From Sediminicola sp040566555 (lineage in GTDB: Bacteria > Bacteroidota > Bacteroidia > Flavobacteriales > Flavobacteriaceae): a stretch of DNA of 64,000 bases. The stretch covers positions 310,001-374,000 of the forward strand of contig NZ_JBEWYP010000003.1 of assembly GCF_040566555.1 (NCBI RefSeq), written 5' to 3'. The stretch's first letter is position 1; each line of letters opens with the position of its first letter. Below the pieces are notes generated by a model, which saw only the letters and a list, made by a program, of their open reading frames with translations, did not search any database and was not told where the DNA came from. Of this stretch, positions 15,360 through 24,573 are shown piece after piece. A program made the translations under genes and the position numbers.

Positions 15360-16120
15360 AAAAAACCGAACTAAAAGAATTTTTGGATGCCAAGGTAATT
15401 CAATACAACCATCCAGAATTTTTAGAAAGCGATCCCATTCAAATTCCCCATCTGTTTACCATAAAGGAAGATGTGGAGATCAGTGGATTTCTTACCGCCA
15501 CCATTGCTTGGGGAAATAGAAAAAGTATTATTTCTAACGCCCATAAAATGATGGAACTTATGGATCATGCTCCGTATGATTTTATAAAAAACCATCAAGA
15601 GGATGATCTGGATAAGCTGCATAATTTTGTGCACAGGACATTTAATGGGATAGACCTGGTGTATTTTGTGAAAAGTCTTAAGAATATTTATCAATACAGG
15701 GGCGGACTGGAAGGCGTTTTTACAAGCAATCTTGACAAAAAGTCCATCCAACCTGCCATATCAAAATTTAAAGAAGTCTTCTTTGAGATCCCTCATCCAA
15801 AACGCACTACAAAACACATCTCTGATCCTGTAAAGGGCTCTGCAGCCAAACGGATCAACATGTATTTACGATGGATGGTCAGGGATAATACAACCGGAGT
15901 GGATTTTGGCTTATGGAAGAACATTCCCACCAGCATACTCTCTTGCCCGCTAGATGTACATTCGGGTAATGTTGCCAGAAAATTGGGATTATTAAAGCGC
16001 AAACAAAACGATGCCAAAGCCCTGGCTGAACTGGATTACAGCCTGCGCAAATTAGATTCAAAAGATCCAGTAAAATACGATTTTGCGCTCTTTGGATTGG
16101 GCGTTTTCGAAAAGTTTTAA
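15356..16120 (+). CDS. TIGR02757/DUF2400 family protein
   Basis: A 254-residue soluble protein matching the TIGR02757 family of unknown function. Typical features are ATIAWGNRKSI, a DPVKGSAAKRINMYLRWMVR segment and the LDVHSGNVARKLGLL motif, which resemble the helix-hairpin-helix and helical core of DNA glycosylase-like proteins (SAAKRINMYLRW, PLDVHSG). That suggests a nucleic-acid role, but this is an inference. It overlaps the CPBP gene by ATGA and ends the operon. Confidence 0.82.
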   Translation: MKKTELKEFLDAKVIQYNHPEFLESDPIQIPHLFTIKEDVEISGFLTATIAWGNRKSIISNAHKMMELMDHAPYDFIKNHQEDDLDKLHNFVHRTFNGIDLVYFVKSLKNIYQYRGGLEGVFTSNLDKKSIQPAISKFKEVFFEIPHPKRTTKHISDPVKGSAAKRINMYLRWMVRDNTTGVDFGLWKNIPTSILSCPLDVHSGNVARKLGLLKRKQNDAKALAELDYSLRKLDSKDPVKYDFALFGLGVFEKF

Positions 16121-16295
16121 AGCGTTTTGCACCAATTCTAAGTACATGTAAAGGTTTGAGTAAAATCTAAATTGGAATTAAAACGAATCGCCATCATGCA
16201 AAATTTATAATAGTTTTAACAGTTCACCCGTGTATTGCTTTACGTCTTTCCTTTATTAATAGTTAAATTTAAAACTTAATTAATCACCAAAAACT
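16121..16295. other. Intergenic gap before the S10 peptidase
   Basis: 175 bases with no convincing reading frame, hairpin terminator or TAnnTTTG promoter box. It presumably holds the promoter of the peptidase gene, but I cannot place it. Confidence 0.5.
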
Positions 16296-17789
16296 ATGAT
16301 AAAAAAAACTACCCTTTCTATTCTTCTTATTTCTTGTACCGTCTTGCTTTCCAAAGCCCAAGATAGAACCCTGCCCATAGACACTACCGTAGTCACACAA
16401 CATAGTGTCACCGCGAATGGAGCTACATTTAGTTACACGGCTAAAACTGGGACCCAACCGGTTTGGGATGAATTGGGGAAACCCATAGCGGCCCTCCACT
16501 ACACCTATTATACAAGAAACAATGTAAAGGACAGGGAGGAAAGGCCCTTGGTTATTTCCTTTAATGGCGGTCCGGGTTCAGGTTCCGTATGGATGCATTT
16601 GGCATATACAGGTCCCCGAATACTCAAGATTGACGATGAAGGCTTTCCTGTTCAACCTTATGGGGTAAAAGAAAATCCTTATTCGATTTTAGATGTTGCA
16701 GATATCGTTTACGTAAATCCAGCTAACACAGGATATTCTAGGACCATCCCTGTGAGTGGAAAGGAAGTAGATAGATCTAAATTTTTTGGCATCAATGCCG
16801 ATATTAAATACCTGGCAGAGTGGTTGAACACCTTTGTTACCCGTAATAACAGATGGCGGTCCCCAAAATATATCATCGGTGAAAGCTACGGTGGCACCAG
16901 GGTAGCGGGATTGGCATTGGAACTACAGAACAGGCAATGGATGTACCTCAATGGGGTCATAATGGTTTCTCCGGCAGATTATAAAGTTATTCGTGTTGGC
17001 GGACCAGTATCCGACGCCTTGAACTTGCCATATTTTACAGCAGCGGCATGGTATCAAAAAGCTTTGGATCCGGCCTTACAGCAGAAAGATCTTCTGGAAA
17101 TTTTACCGGAATCCGAAAATTATACCTTAAACACCCTTATTCCTGCCTTGTCTAAGGGAGGTTTTATTTCGGATACAGAAAAATTGGAGGTGGCTAAAAA
17201 AATGTCCTTCTACTCAGGACTTACAGAGAAAGAGATTTTGGAACACAATTTAGTTATTCCTACAAGTTATTTCTGGAAAGCACTATTAAGGGATAAAAGT
17301 GGGTACACTATTGGTCGATTGGATTCCCGTTATTTAGGGATGGATAAGCAATTGGCCGGTGATTCGCCAGATTACAACTCTGAGCTGACTTCTTGGTTGC
17401 ATTCCTTTACCCCTGCCATAAACTATTATCTTCAGGAGGAATTGAAATTCAAAACTGATATGAAGTACAATATGTTCGGCCCAGTAAATCCTTGGGATGA
17501 CAGCGATGACAATACGAGGGACAATTTAAGGCAGGCCATGGCCCAAAATCCCTATTTAAAAGTGATGTTCCAATCTGGGTATTACGATGGGGCAACAACG
17601 TACTTTAACGCCAAATATACCATGTGGCAGATTGATCCTAGCGGGCGCATGAAAGATCGATTTAGCTTTAAGGGATATAGAAGCGGGCATATGATGTATT
17701 TAAGAAGGGAAGATTTACAAAAAGCAAATAACGATATAAGAGAGTTTATTATTAATTCTAGTGCGACCGGTAAGTCGGCAAAATATTAG
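16296..17789 (+). CDS. Secreted S10-family serine carboxypeptidase-like protein
   Basis: A 497-residue protein with a signal peptide (IKKTTLSILLISCTVLLSKA, cleavage near residue 21). The alpha/beta-hydrolase S10 features are FNGGPGSGSVWMHL (oxyanion region), GESYGGTR carrying the nucleophile serine, an Asp in YYDGATTYF and the catalytic His in RSGHMMYL close to the end. S10 enzymes remove C-terminal residues from peptides; export suggests scavenging of external peptides. The gene is monocistronic with a terminator immediately after. Confidence 0.88.
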   Translation: MIKKTTLSILLISCTVLLSKAQDRTLPIDTTVVTQHSVTANGATFSYTAKTGTQPVWDELGKPIAALHYTYYTRNNVKDREERPLVISFNGGPGSGSVWMHLAYTGPRILKIDDEGFPVQPYGVKENPYSILDVADIVYVNPANTGYSRTIPVSGKEVDRSKFFGINADIKYLAEWLNTFVTRNNRWRSPKYIIGESYGGTRVAGLALELQNRQWMYLNGVIMVSPADYKVIRVGGPVSDALNLPYFTAAAWYQKALDPALQQKDLLEILPESENYTLNTLIPALSKGGFISDTEKLEVAKKMSFYSGLTEKEILEHNLVIPTSYFWKALLRDKSGYTIGRLDSRYLGMDKQLAGDSPDYNSELTSWLHSFTPAINYYLQEELKFKTDMKYNMFGPVNPWDDSDDNTRDNLRQAMAQNPYLKVMFQSGYYDGATTYFNAKYTMWQIDPSGRMKDRFSFKGYRSGHMMYLRREDLQKANNDIREFIINSSATGKSAKY

Positions 17790-17800
17790 ATGAAATTCTG

Positions 17801-17837
17801 TGACAGCCCATGAACTTGGGCTGTCATATTTTTAACA
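17801..17837 (+). terminator. Terminator after the S10 peptidase gene
   Basis: A perfect 10-bp stem (TGACAGCCCA at 17801-17810 with TGGGCTGTCA at 17817-17826) with a 6-nt loop followed by ATATTTTT. Confidence 0.88.
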
Positions 17838-17869
17838 GCTTCGATACATCTTATTAAGTTCACATCAGG

Positions 17870-18268
17870 ATGCTAAAATGTACATATAACTTTAAAAATA
17901 AAAGGGACCATATGGTTATGAAAATCACAGGTTCCTATATTTTTCAGGACTTTATCAAAATGCCAGAGATCATATTAGAAGCGTGCGAATCACATGGAAA
18001 CTATAAAGTACTTTTGCTGGGAGAAGAATTAAAGGACACGGATGCTTCCACTATTGACCGTTTTTTTATTGGAGAAAGGATAGCAGAGGTTTTACGTTCC
18101 AAGGTAAAACTTGCTGTCGTGTGGCCCCCTGATCATATGACCAAACTTACCGAAAACGTAGCCGTAAACAGAGCAGCTTATATGCGTATGTTCGTGGAAC
18201 CAAAAGAGGCAAAAAAATGGCTGTTGGACAAAGATGCCAGAGAACCAGGCGAATTGTTCAAAAAATAA
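17870..18268 (+). CDS. SpoIIAA-like (STAS-fold) protein
   Basis: A 132-residue protein resembling the SpoIIAA-like group (STAS fold). The central VLLLGEELKDTDASTIDRFFIGERIAEVL-type segment, KLAVVWPPDHMTKLTENVAVNR and RMFVEPKEAKKWL fit those proteins. Members are small, soluble and of unclear role, sometimes linked to signalling or membrane association. It stands alone and converges on the DeoR-type regulator with 3 bases between the stops and no terminator between them. Confidence 0.65.
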   Translation: MLKCTYNFKNKRDHMVMKITGSYIFQDFIKMPEIILEACESHGNYKVLLLGEELKDTDASTIDRFFIGERIAEVLRSKVKLAVVWPPDHMTKLTENVAVNRAAYMRMFVEPKEAKKWLLDKDAREPGELFKK

Positions 18269-18271
18269 ATT

Positions 18272-19033
18272 CTAACCCTTATTCATTACTGTAACCGTTA
18301 TCCCTTTTTCTTCCAATTTCTCTATTAATGACAATGAGATACCCTTATCTGTTATAATCTCATCTATTTGTTCCAAATCACATATTTTGGCAAAACTTTT
18401 TTTACCGAATTTCGAAGAATCAACCAATAGAATTATTTTTTGAGCAGCCGACAACATCCTTTTGTTCAACTGGGCCTCCTCTAAATGAGTGGTACTTAAA
18501 CCGTATTCCAAGTCGATCCCATCAACACTCAAAAACAATTTACTGCAAGAGATATTATCAAGGATATAAGCAGCATAATTCCCCACTACCGAAGATGAAC
18601 TATGACGCACGTAACCGCCTAATTGTAATACTTCCACTTCCTTAAACTTAATAAGCTCTAAAGTCACATTTAAAGAGGAGGTGATCACCGTTAATTTTCC
18701 TTTGGGCCTAATACACCTGGCCAAAGCCTGCACGGTAGTACCGGAAGCGATCATTATGGAATCATTTTCCAGTATGAGTTGGGCTGCTGCTTCTGCTATT
18801 TCATTTTTTTGGGAGACCGAAATCTTTTCCTTCTCATTAACAGGCCTATCATTTATATAAGGATTATCCAATGAAGCTCCCCCATGGGTTCTAAATAAGA
18901 GCCCTTTTTCTTCCAAAATTTTTAAATCCTTTCTAATGGTTACCGCAGAAACATTCAAGCTTTTGCAGAGATACGATACTTCCACATACTTTTCTTCCTG
19001 CAGTCTTTCCAGAATATCTTGATGTCTTTTCAT
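18272..19033 (-). CDS. DeoR/GlpR-family transcriptional regulator of glycerol genes
   Basis: A 253-residue DeoR-family repressor. The N-terminal winged helix (about 5-60) includes VSYLCKSLNVSAVTIRKDL and the RTHGGAS signature; the C-terminal part is the sugar-phosphate sensor (ISI-like) domain with IASGTTV, FLSVDGID and LLVDSSKFGKKSF. It diverges from glpD across a 138-base region with candidate operators, so it is likely the glycerol regulator responding to glycerol-3-phosphate, as GlpR does. This is inference from location and family. Confidence 0.85.
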   Translation of the reverse strand: MKRHQDILERLQEEKYVEVSYLCKSLNVSAVTIRKDLKILEEKGLLFRTHGGASLDNPYINDRPVNEKEKISVSQKNEIAEAAAQLILENDSIMIASGTTVQALARCIRPKGKLTVITSSLNVTLELIKFKEVEVLQLGGYVRHSSSSVVGNYAAYILDNISCSKLFLSVDGIDLEYGLSTTHLEEAQLNKRMLSAAQKIILLVDSSKFGKKSFAKICDLEQIDEIITDKGISLSLIEKLEEKGITVTVMNKG

Positions 19034-19050
19034 AATGCAAATATGTAATA

Positions 19051-19136
19051 AAATGAAACTTAAAGTTTATAAAAATTATATAAATGATCAAATATAATTA
19101 TTTTTAGCTTCATTTAATTTCGTTTTAGTTTCGAAA
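19051..19136. promoter_or_regulatory. Candidate operator cluster between regulator and glpD
   Basis: TTTCRTTT-like boxes recur: one on the minus strand (GTTTCATTT, 19059-19051) and three on the plus strand with their C residues at 19111, 19121 and 19132, i.e. about one helical turn apart. The last two also form an inverted repeat TTTCG-N9-CGAAA (19118-19136), and AAACTT-A-AAGTTT (19056-19068) is a perfect palindrome. DeoR-family regulators commonly bind such repeats. Confidence 0.5.
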
Positions 19137-19171
19137 TGTTTTTTTATTATGATTATTTGTATTACTATTGA

Positions 19172-20779
19172 ATGGATTTAAAAGTAAAATGTGTGAATAT
19201 TTTTGAAAGAGAAACCATTCTTAAAGGGCTAAAAAGTACCAAAAACTGGGATGTTATAATTATAGGTGGTGGTGCCACAGGTCTGGGTATAGCTTTAGAT
19301 AGTGTTACTAGGGGCTATAAAACGGTACTATTGGAACAAGTAGATTTCGCAAAAGGGACATCTAGCAGAAGTACAAAATTGGTACACGGTGGGGTTCGGT
19401 ATTTGGCTCAAGGCGATATAGGTTTGGTTAAAGAGGCCTTATATGAAAGAGGGTTAATGCTAAAAAATGCTGCACATTTGGTATCAAATCAGTCCTTTAT
19501 CATACCCAATTATAGATGGTGGGATGGTATCTTTTATACCACAGGTCTCAAAATATATGACCTCTTGGCTGGAAAATTAAGTTTGGGAAAATCTTTCCAT
19601 ATCAATAAAAAAGAAACTCATAATAGATTAAAAACCCTCAATACCGAACATTTAAAAGGAGGCGTTGTTTATCAAGATGGTCAATTTGATGATTCTAGAT
19701 TGGCTATCAATATTGCCCAAACAGCAATCGAGAATGGGGCTACCGTTCTCAATTATTTTGAAGTCCAAAAGTTGACAAAGGATGATACAGGAACTATTAA
19801 CGGTGTAATTGCAATTGACAGGGAGTCAGGCACGGACTATACCCTCCATGGCAAGGTGGTCATCAATGCCACTGGTGTATTTACAGATGAAATATTACAA
19901 ATGGATAATGAATATGCCAAAAATATGGTACGCCCCAGTCAGGGGATACACTTTGTTTTGGATAAATCATTTTTACCTGGGGATGATGCCATCATGATTC
20001 CAAAAACCGATGACGGACGAGTCCTTTTCTTGGTACCTTGGCACGATAAGGTTGTAGTGGGGACCACTGATACTGTATTGGACAGTCATAGCCTGGAACC
20101 GATAGCCTTGGAAGAGGAAATCAACTTTATTCTCACTACCGCCAATAGATACTTGACCAAAAAAGTCGAAAGAAAAGATGTCCTTAGCATATATGCGGGA
20201 CTAAGGCCTTTAGCGGCGCCACAAGATGAGTCTGAAAAAACAAAGGAAATATCTAGAAGCCATAAAATAATTGTCTCCAATTCTGGACTAGTCACCATAA
20301 CTGGAGGTAAATGGACCACCTATCGAAGAATGGCACAGGATACCTTGAACAAGGTTATTGAAATAGGGAAATTGAAAAAGAAGGTCTGTAAAACCGCTTC
20401 TCTTGCAATACATGGTTCTACTGATATCATGGACCGTAACAATCACTTATATATCTATGGTACGGATTACCAAGAAATTAAGAAGTTAATACAAAAAGAT
20501 CCTGAACTTGGAGAAAAACTACATCCAAATTTAGATTATCTGAAGGCAGAAGTGGTTTGGGCCGTAAGAAATGAAATGGCCCGGACTATTGAGGATGTAC
20601 TTGCCAGACGTGTTAGGGCTCTATTTCTTGATGCAAGGGCAGCAGTAGAAATGGCGCCTTTAGTTGCCGAAATTTTGGCACAGGAACTCGAAAAGTCTTT
20701 AGAATGGAAAACATCACAAATCTTAGCATTCAATGCTATAGCGAAAAATTATATCTTAAAAAGCCAACCAACAACTTAA
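19172..20779 (+). CDS. glpD: Aerobic glycerol-3-phosphate dehydrogenase
   Basis: A 535-residue FAD enzyme that oxidises sn-glycerol-3-phosphate to dihydroxyacetone phosphate at the membrane and feeds electrons to quinone. The FAD-binding GGGATGLG lies near residues 31-38, followed by RGYKTVLLEQVDFAKGTSS and STKLVHGGVRYL, all classical for GlpD. The C-terminal domain with WAVRNEMARTIEDVLARR is present, so the protein is full length. First gene of glpD-glpK-glpF; the divergent regulator and operators point to induction by glycerol. Confidence 0.95.
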   Translation: MDLKVKCVNIFERETILKGLKSTKNWDVIIIGGGATGLGIALDSVTRGYKTVLLEQVDFAKGTSSRSTKLVHGGVRYLAQGDIGLVKEALYERGLMLKNAAHLVSNQSFIIPNYRWWDGIFYTTGLKIYDLLAGKLSLGKSFHINKKETHNRLKTLNTEHLKGGVVYQDGQFDDSRLAINIAQTAIENGATVLNYFEVQKLTKDDTGTINGVIAIDRESGTDYTLHGKVVINATGVFTDEILQMDNEYAKNMVRPSQGIHFVLDKSFLPGDDAIMIPKTDDGRVLFLVPWHDKVVVGTTDTVLDSHSLEPIALEEEINFILTTANRYLTKKVERKDVLSIYAGLRPLAAPQDESEKTKEISRSHKIIVSNSGLVTITGGKWTTYRRMAQDTLNKVIEIGKLKKKVCKTASLAIHGSTDIMDRNNHLYIYGTDYQEIKKLIQKDPELGEKLHPNLDYLKAEVVWAVRNEMARTIEDVLARRVRALFLDARAAVEMAPLVAEILAQELEKSLEWKTSQILAFNAIAKNYILKSQPTT

Positions 20780-20824
20780 ATTATTAACCCATAGATTTTG
20801 GATAAATCTTTATAAATTTAATAT

Positions 20825-22315
20825 ATGGACCAATATATTCTTGCCCTAGATCAGGGCACAACCAGTTCCCGAGCCGTCATTTTCAATAAAAAAGGAAACA
20901 TTGTTTCCATTGCCCAAAAGGAGTTTACCCAATATTTTCCACAACCGGGCTGGGTAGAACATGATCCCATGGAAATTTGGTCCACCCAAGCTGGGATAGC
21001 TGCGGAAGCCTTAGTAAAGAAAGGGTTGAACGGGAGTAACATTGCGGCAATAGGGATTACGAACCAACGGGAAACGGTAGTAGTTTGGGACAAAAAGACT
21101 GGAGAACCTGTCTATAATGCGATTGTTTGGCAGGACAAAAGAACCGCCGAATATTGCGATGAATTAAAGGAACAGGGCAAATCTGATCTTATCAGAAAAA
21201 AAACGGGATTGGTCATTGATTCTTACTTTTCTGCAACTAAAGTAAAATGGATCTTAGACAATGTAGAGGGCGCACGAAAAAGGGCCAATGAAGGAGATTT
21301 AATTATGGGGACTATTGATACGTGGTTAGTATGGAAGATGACCTTGGGAGAAAATCATATCACCGATGTCACCAATGCCTCTAGAACCCTTATTTTCAAC
21401 ATCAATACCATGTCATGGGATGATGAATTATTAGCGCTTTTTGATATCCCAAAGAGTATGCTTCCGGAAGTCAAACAGTCCAGTGAGCTTTACGGACATA
21501 CCTCTGGAACCATCATTGCAAGCAAAATACCCATTGCCGGAATTGCGGGAGATCAGCAAGCAGCATTATTTGGTCAAATGTGCACCAAACCTGGGATGGT
21601 TAAAAATACCTATGGCACCGGTTGTTTTATGCTTATGAATATTGGAGAGAAACCAATAGTTTCCAAGAATAATTTATTGACCACCGTTGCCTGGAAAATA
21701 AATGGAAAAACTACCTATGCCTTTGAAGGAAGTGTCTTTATTGCTGGTGCTGTGGTACAATGGCTAAGGGACGGACTGAAGATTATAAAAACATCATCCG
21801 ATGTTGAAAAACTTGCTGGTTCTGTCAGCGATGCAGAAGGGGTGTATTTTGTGCCTGCCTTCGCTGGGTTAGGTGCCCCATATTGGAACCAAAAAGCACA
21901 AGGGACAATATTTGGGATTACTAGAGGAACTACGGATGCCCATATTGCTAGAGCTGCCATTGAATCAATAGCCTATCAAACTATGGATATACTAAAGGCT
22001 ATGGAAGCTGATGCAGAACTAACCATAAAAGAATTAAGGGTAGATGGCGGGGCAACGGTGAACGATACCCTAATGCAATTTCAATCAGATGTTCTAAATA
22101 CCACTACCGTCAGGCCCAAAGTAATAGAGACTACAGTTATGGGCGCGGCCTACCTGGCCGGTTTGGCAGTTGGATATTGGGATAGTCTTGAGGAAATACA
22201 AGAAATCTGGCAAACCGATGTACACTTTAACCCTACCACAGAACGCGCAGGTATAGACAAAGGAATTAAAGGATGGTACAAGGCCATCGCGGCCTTACAA
22301 TTTTGGGCAAAATAA
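20825..22315 (+). CDS. glpK: Glycerol kinase
   Basis: A 496-residue FGGY-family kinase that phosphorylates glycerol with ATP to glycerol-3-phosphate. Typical motifs are the N-terminal LALDQGTTSSRAV phosphate loop, GWVEHDPMEIW, IGITNQRETVVVWD, GDQQAALFGQ and VDGGATVNDTLMQFQSD. Length is standard. It lies 45 bases after glpD and 25 bases before glpF, consistent with one operon. Confidence 0.97.
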   Translation: MDQYILALDQGTTSSRAVIFNKKGNIVSIAQKEFTQYFPQPGWVEHDPMEIWSTQAGIAAEALVKKGLNGSNIAAIGITNQRETVVVWDKKTGEPVYNAIVWQDKRTAEYCDELKEQGKSDLIRKKTGLVIDSYFSATKVKWILDNVEGARKRANEGDLIMGTIDTWLVWKMTLGENHITDVTNASRTLIFNINTMSWDDELLALFDIPKSMLPEVKQSSELYGHTSGTIIASKIPIAGIAGDQQAALFGQMCTKPGMVKNTYGTGCFMLMNIGEKPIVSKNNLLTTVAWKINGKTTYAFEGSVFIAGAVVQWLRDGLKIIKTSSDVEKLAGSVSDAEGVYFVPAFAGLGAPYWNQKAQGTIFGITRGTTDAHIARAAIESIAYQTMDILKAMEADAELTIKELRVDGGATVNDTLMQFQSDVLNTTTVRPKVIETTVMGAAYLAGLAVGYWDSLEEIQEIWQTDVHFNPTTERAGIDKGIKGWYKAIAALQFWAK

Positions 22316-22340
22316 TCACACTAAACAAACCATTTAAATT

Positions 22341-23069
22341 ATGACACCTTTTATAGCAGAAATTATTGGCACAGGCCTACTCATTTTATTGGGTGGAGGC
22401 GTCGTAGCCAATGTAGTATTGAACAAAACAGCCGGTAATAATAGTGGCTGGATAGTTATTACCACTGGATGGGCACTTGCAGTCTATATTGGGGTTGTTG
22501 TCTCAGCACCTTACAGCGGAGCTCATTTAAACCCCGCAGTGAGCATAGGCTTGGCTTTTGCGGGTAAATTTGACTGGGAGTTGGTCCCTTTATTTATTCT
22601 TGCCCAATTTATAGGTGCCATGATAGGTTCTTTTCTAGTATGGGCCGTATATAGAAATCATTTTAGCGCTACAGACAATGGGGATGCAAAAAAAGCAGTT
22701 TTTTGCACGGCTCCGGCAATTAGACATTATCCAACGAATCTAATTAGTGAGATCGTAGGGACTTTTGTATTGATATTCACAATTTTGTATTTCACGGATG
22801 CTTCAATAACAGACTCCGAAACCGCCGTAGGCCTGGGTTCAGTGGGAGCAATTCCCGTGGCTTTTCTGGTTTGGGCGATCGGACTTTCATTAGGTGGCAC
22901 CACTGGGTATGCAATTAATCCCGCAAGGGACTTAGGCCCTAGAATTGTTCATGCTCTCTTGCCCATCAAAAATAAGAACGGTAATGACTGGGGATATGCC
23001 TGGATCCCAGTATTAGGACCAATAGTGGGCGCATCATTGGCGGCACTTCTTTCAATAATTCTTAACTAA
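22341..23069 (+). CDS. glpF: Glycerol facilitator (MIP channel)
   Basis: A 242-residue aquaglyceroporin with six transmembrane helices and the two half-helices carrying the NPA boxes: SGAHLNPAVSIG and GYAINPARDLGPR. The Asp following the second box (ARDLG) is the residue that marks glycerol-conducting channels over water-only aquaporins. It ends 8 bases before a secreted hydrolase gene. Confidence 0.95.
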   Translation: MTPFIAEIIGTGLLILLGGGVVANVVLNKTAGNNSGWIVITTGWALAVYIGVVVSAPYSGAHLNPAVSIGLAFAGKFDWELVPLFILAQFIGAMIGSFLVWAVYRNHFSATDNGDAKKAVFCTAPAIRHYPTNLISEIVGTFVLIFTILYFTDASITDSETAVGLGSVGAIPVAFLVWAIGLSLGGTTGYAINPARDLGPRIVHALLPIKNKNGNDWGYAWIPVLGPIVGASLAALLSIILN

Positions 23070-23077
23070 CCAATTTT

Positions 23078-24403
23078 ATGAGACTCAATCCACAAGTAAA
23101 TAATCACAACATCCTTTTAATCTTTTTTACAGCTTTATTCATTAGTACTGGTCCAGTTGTATTTGGGCAGGGAACCGATAAATTTATATATGGGGATGCA
23201 CTTCCCGACGCTCCAGAATTGGCAGTGAGGGGTGAACATAAGGTTGGTGTACGTACCTTGGATTTCGTTAATCCCAAACAAATAGATATTCTCAATGCTA
23301 AGGAGGGCATTGCTCCCTTATATGATAGACCGTTAAAAATTGAAGTATGGTATCCGGCTATGCTTGATGGGAATACTCCCGAGGTTGTTGTTTATGATCA
23401 AGTAATGGGTTCCTCAAATGATGAAAAGAGACCTTTGATCCCTTTCACCTTTAAGGGCAGGGCAGCAAAAGACGCTTCCCCCCTCTCCAAAGACGGACCT
23501 TTTCCTTTGGTCATAGTTTCCCATGGGTATTTGGGTTCTAGGTTACTCCTTACCTATTTAACTGAAAACTTGGCCTCAAAAGGTTATATCGTGGTGGCCA
23601 TAGATCATACGGATTCTACGTTTAAAGATGCTGGCGGATTTCAAAGCACATTATTGAACAGACCTAAGGATATTTTGTTTACGCTTAACAAAATTGACGA
23701 ACTCAACAAACCAAAATCGGGTAGTTTCCTATCTGGATTAATTGATATGAATAATTCCGCTATTATTGGATATTCCATGGGTGGTTACGGCGTTTTAAAT
23801 GTAGCTGGAGCAGGATATAGCGACCAATTAAAGACTTTTTTCGGAACCATGACTGGCGGCAATACTGCCATTACTAGTCTTGTTTCCAATGACCCGCAAT
23901 TCGTGGGCGGCAAGGATCCTAGGATAAAGGCTGTTGTTGCCTTTGCACCTTGGGGCATGGAAAGAGGTGTATGGGACCTTGAGGGTCTCAAGGGCCTAAA
24001 AACCCCCACTTTTTTTATTGCCGGTGATCAAGATGACATTTCCGGCTATGATAAAGGAATTAAGGCCATTTATAGCGGCAGTGTCAATGCAGATAGATAT
24101 TTACTTACCTATGCCAATGGCAGACATAATGTGGCGCCCAACCCACCTCCGGTAGAATCTTTACAAGAGGGGCTGCACATAGATGAATATTACCGTTATG
24201 CGGAACCTTCGTGGGATTCCCGACGAATGAACAATATAAACCAACACTTTGTTACCGCGTTTATTGGGCTACATTTAAAAGCCAAAAAGGATTACGCAAA
24301 ATATTTGAATCTTCAGGAGAATTCCAATGGGCAAGATTGGTTCGGGTTCGTTCCCAGGTCATCGACGGGAATGGAGCTGTTGCACACGATGCCTGCGGAA
24401 TAA
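23078..24403 (+). CDS. Secreted alpha/beta hydrolase (PAF-acetylhydrolase / dienelactone-hydrolase-like)
   Basis: A 441-residue protein with a hydrophobic export signal (HNILLIFFTALFISTGPVVFGQ, cleavage near residue 31). The nucleophile elbow is GYSMGGYG, the oxyanion HG is in VSHGYLGSR, and a late GRHNVAPN may supply the catalytic His. Overall resemblance is to platelet-activating-factor acetylhydrolase-like or dienelactone-hydrolase-like esterases. It starts 8 bases after glpF in the same direction, so it is probably expressed with glycerol uptake; a lipase-like role releasing glycerol is attractive but not shown by sequence. Confidence 0.75.
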   Translation: MRLNPQVNNHNILLIFFTALFISTGPVVFGQGTDKFIYGDALPDAPELAVRGEHKVGVRTLDFVNPKQIDILNAKEGIAPLYDRPLKIEVWYPAMLDGNTPEVVVYDQVMGSSNDEKRPLIPFTFKGRAAKDASPLSKDGPFPLVIVSHGYLGSRLLLTYLTENLASKGYIVVAIDHTDSTFKDAGGFQSTLLNRPKDILFTLNKIDELNKPKSGSFLSGLIDMNNSAIIGYSMGGYGVLNVAGAGYSDQLKTFFGTMTGGNTAITSLVSNDPQFVGGKDPRIKAVVAFAPWGMERGVWDLEGLKGLKTPTFFIAGDQDDISGYDKGIKAIYSGSVNADRYLLTYANGRHNVAPNPPPVESLQEGLHIDEYYRYAEPSWDSRRMNNINQHFVTAFIGLHLKAKKDYAKYLNLQENSNGQDWFGFVPRSSTGMELLHTMPAE

Positions 24404-24427
24404 TTTATTGTGGAAAGTTAAGTAAAC

Positions 24428-24464
24428 AAAGGGCTCCAACTACTTAGTTCGGAGCCCTTTTCTT
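24428..24464 (+). terminator. Terminator of the glp operon
   Basis: Perfect 10-bp stem AAAGGGCTCC (24428-24437) with GGAGCCCTTT (24451-24460), then a TTCTT run. Confidence 0.88.
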
Positions 24465-24573
24465 ATTTAAATAAAATGATATGTTACATAAATCATAAAT
24501 TCTTATAATGCGTTAAAATCCATCTCGATTAAACATCGATTCTCCATATCAATTTGATACTTTTGCCGGAGTT

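Noticed and set aside
18268..18272. Terminator between the SpoIIAA-like gene and the regulator
   Set aside because: Only 3 bases separate the stops and no hairpin is present.
24558..24565. TACTTTTG as a full promoter of the MscS gene
   Set aside because: Lacks a -33 TTG and sits 8 bases before the ATG; noted in the gene entry but not called as a separate site.
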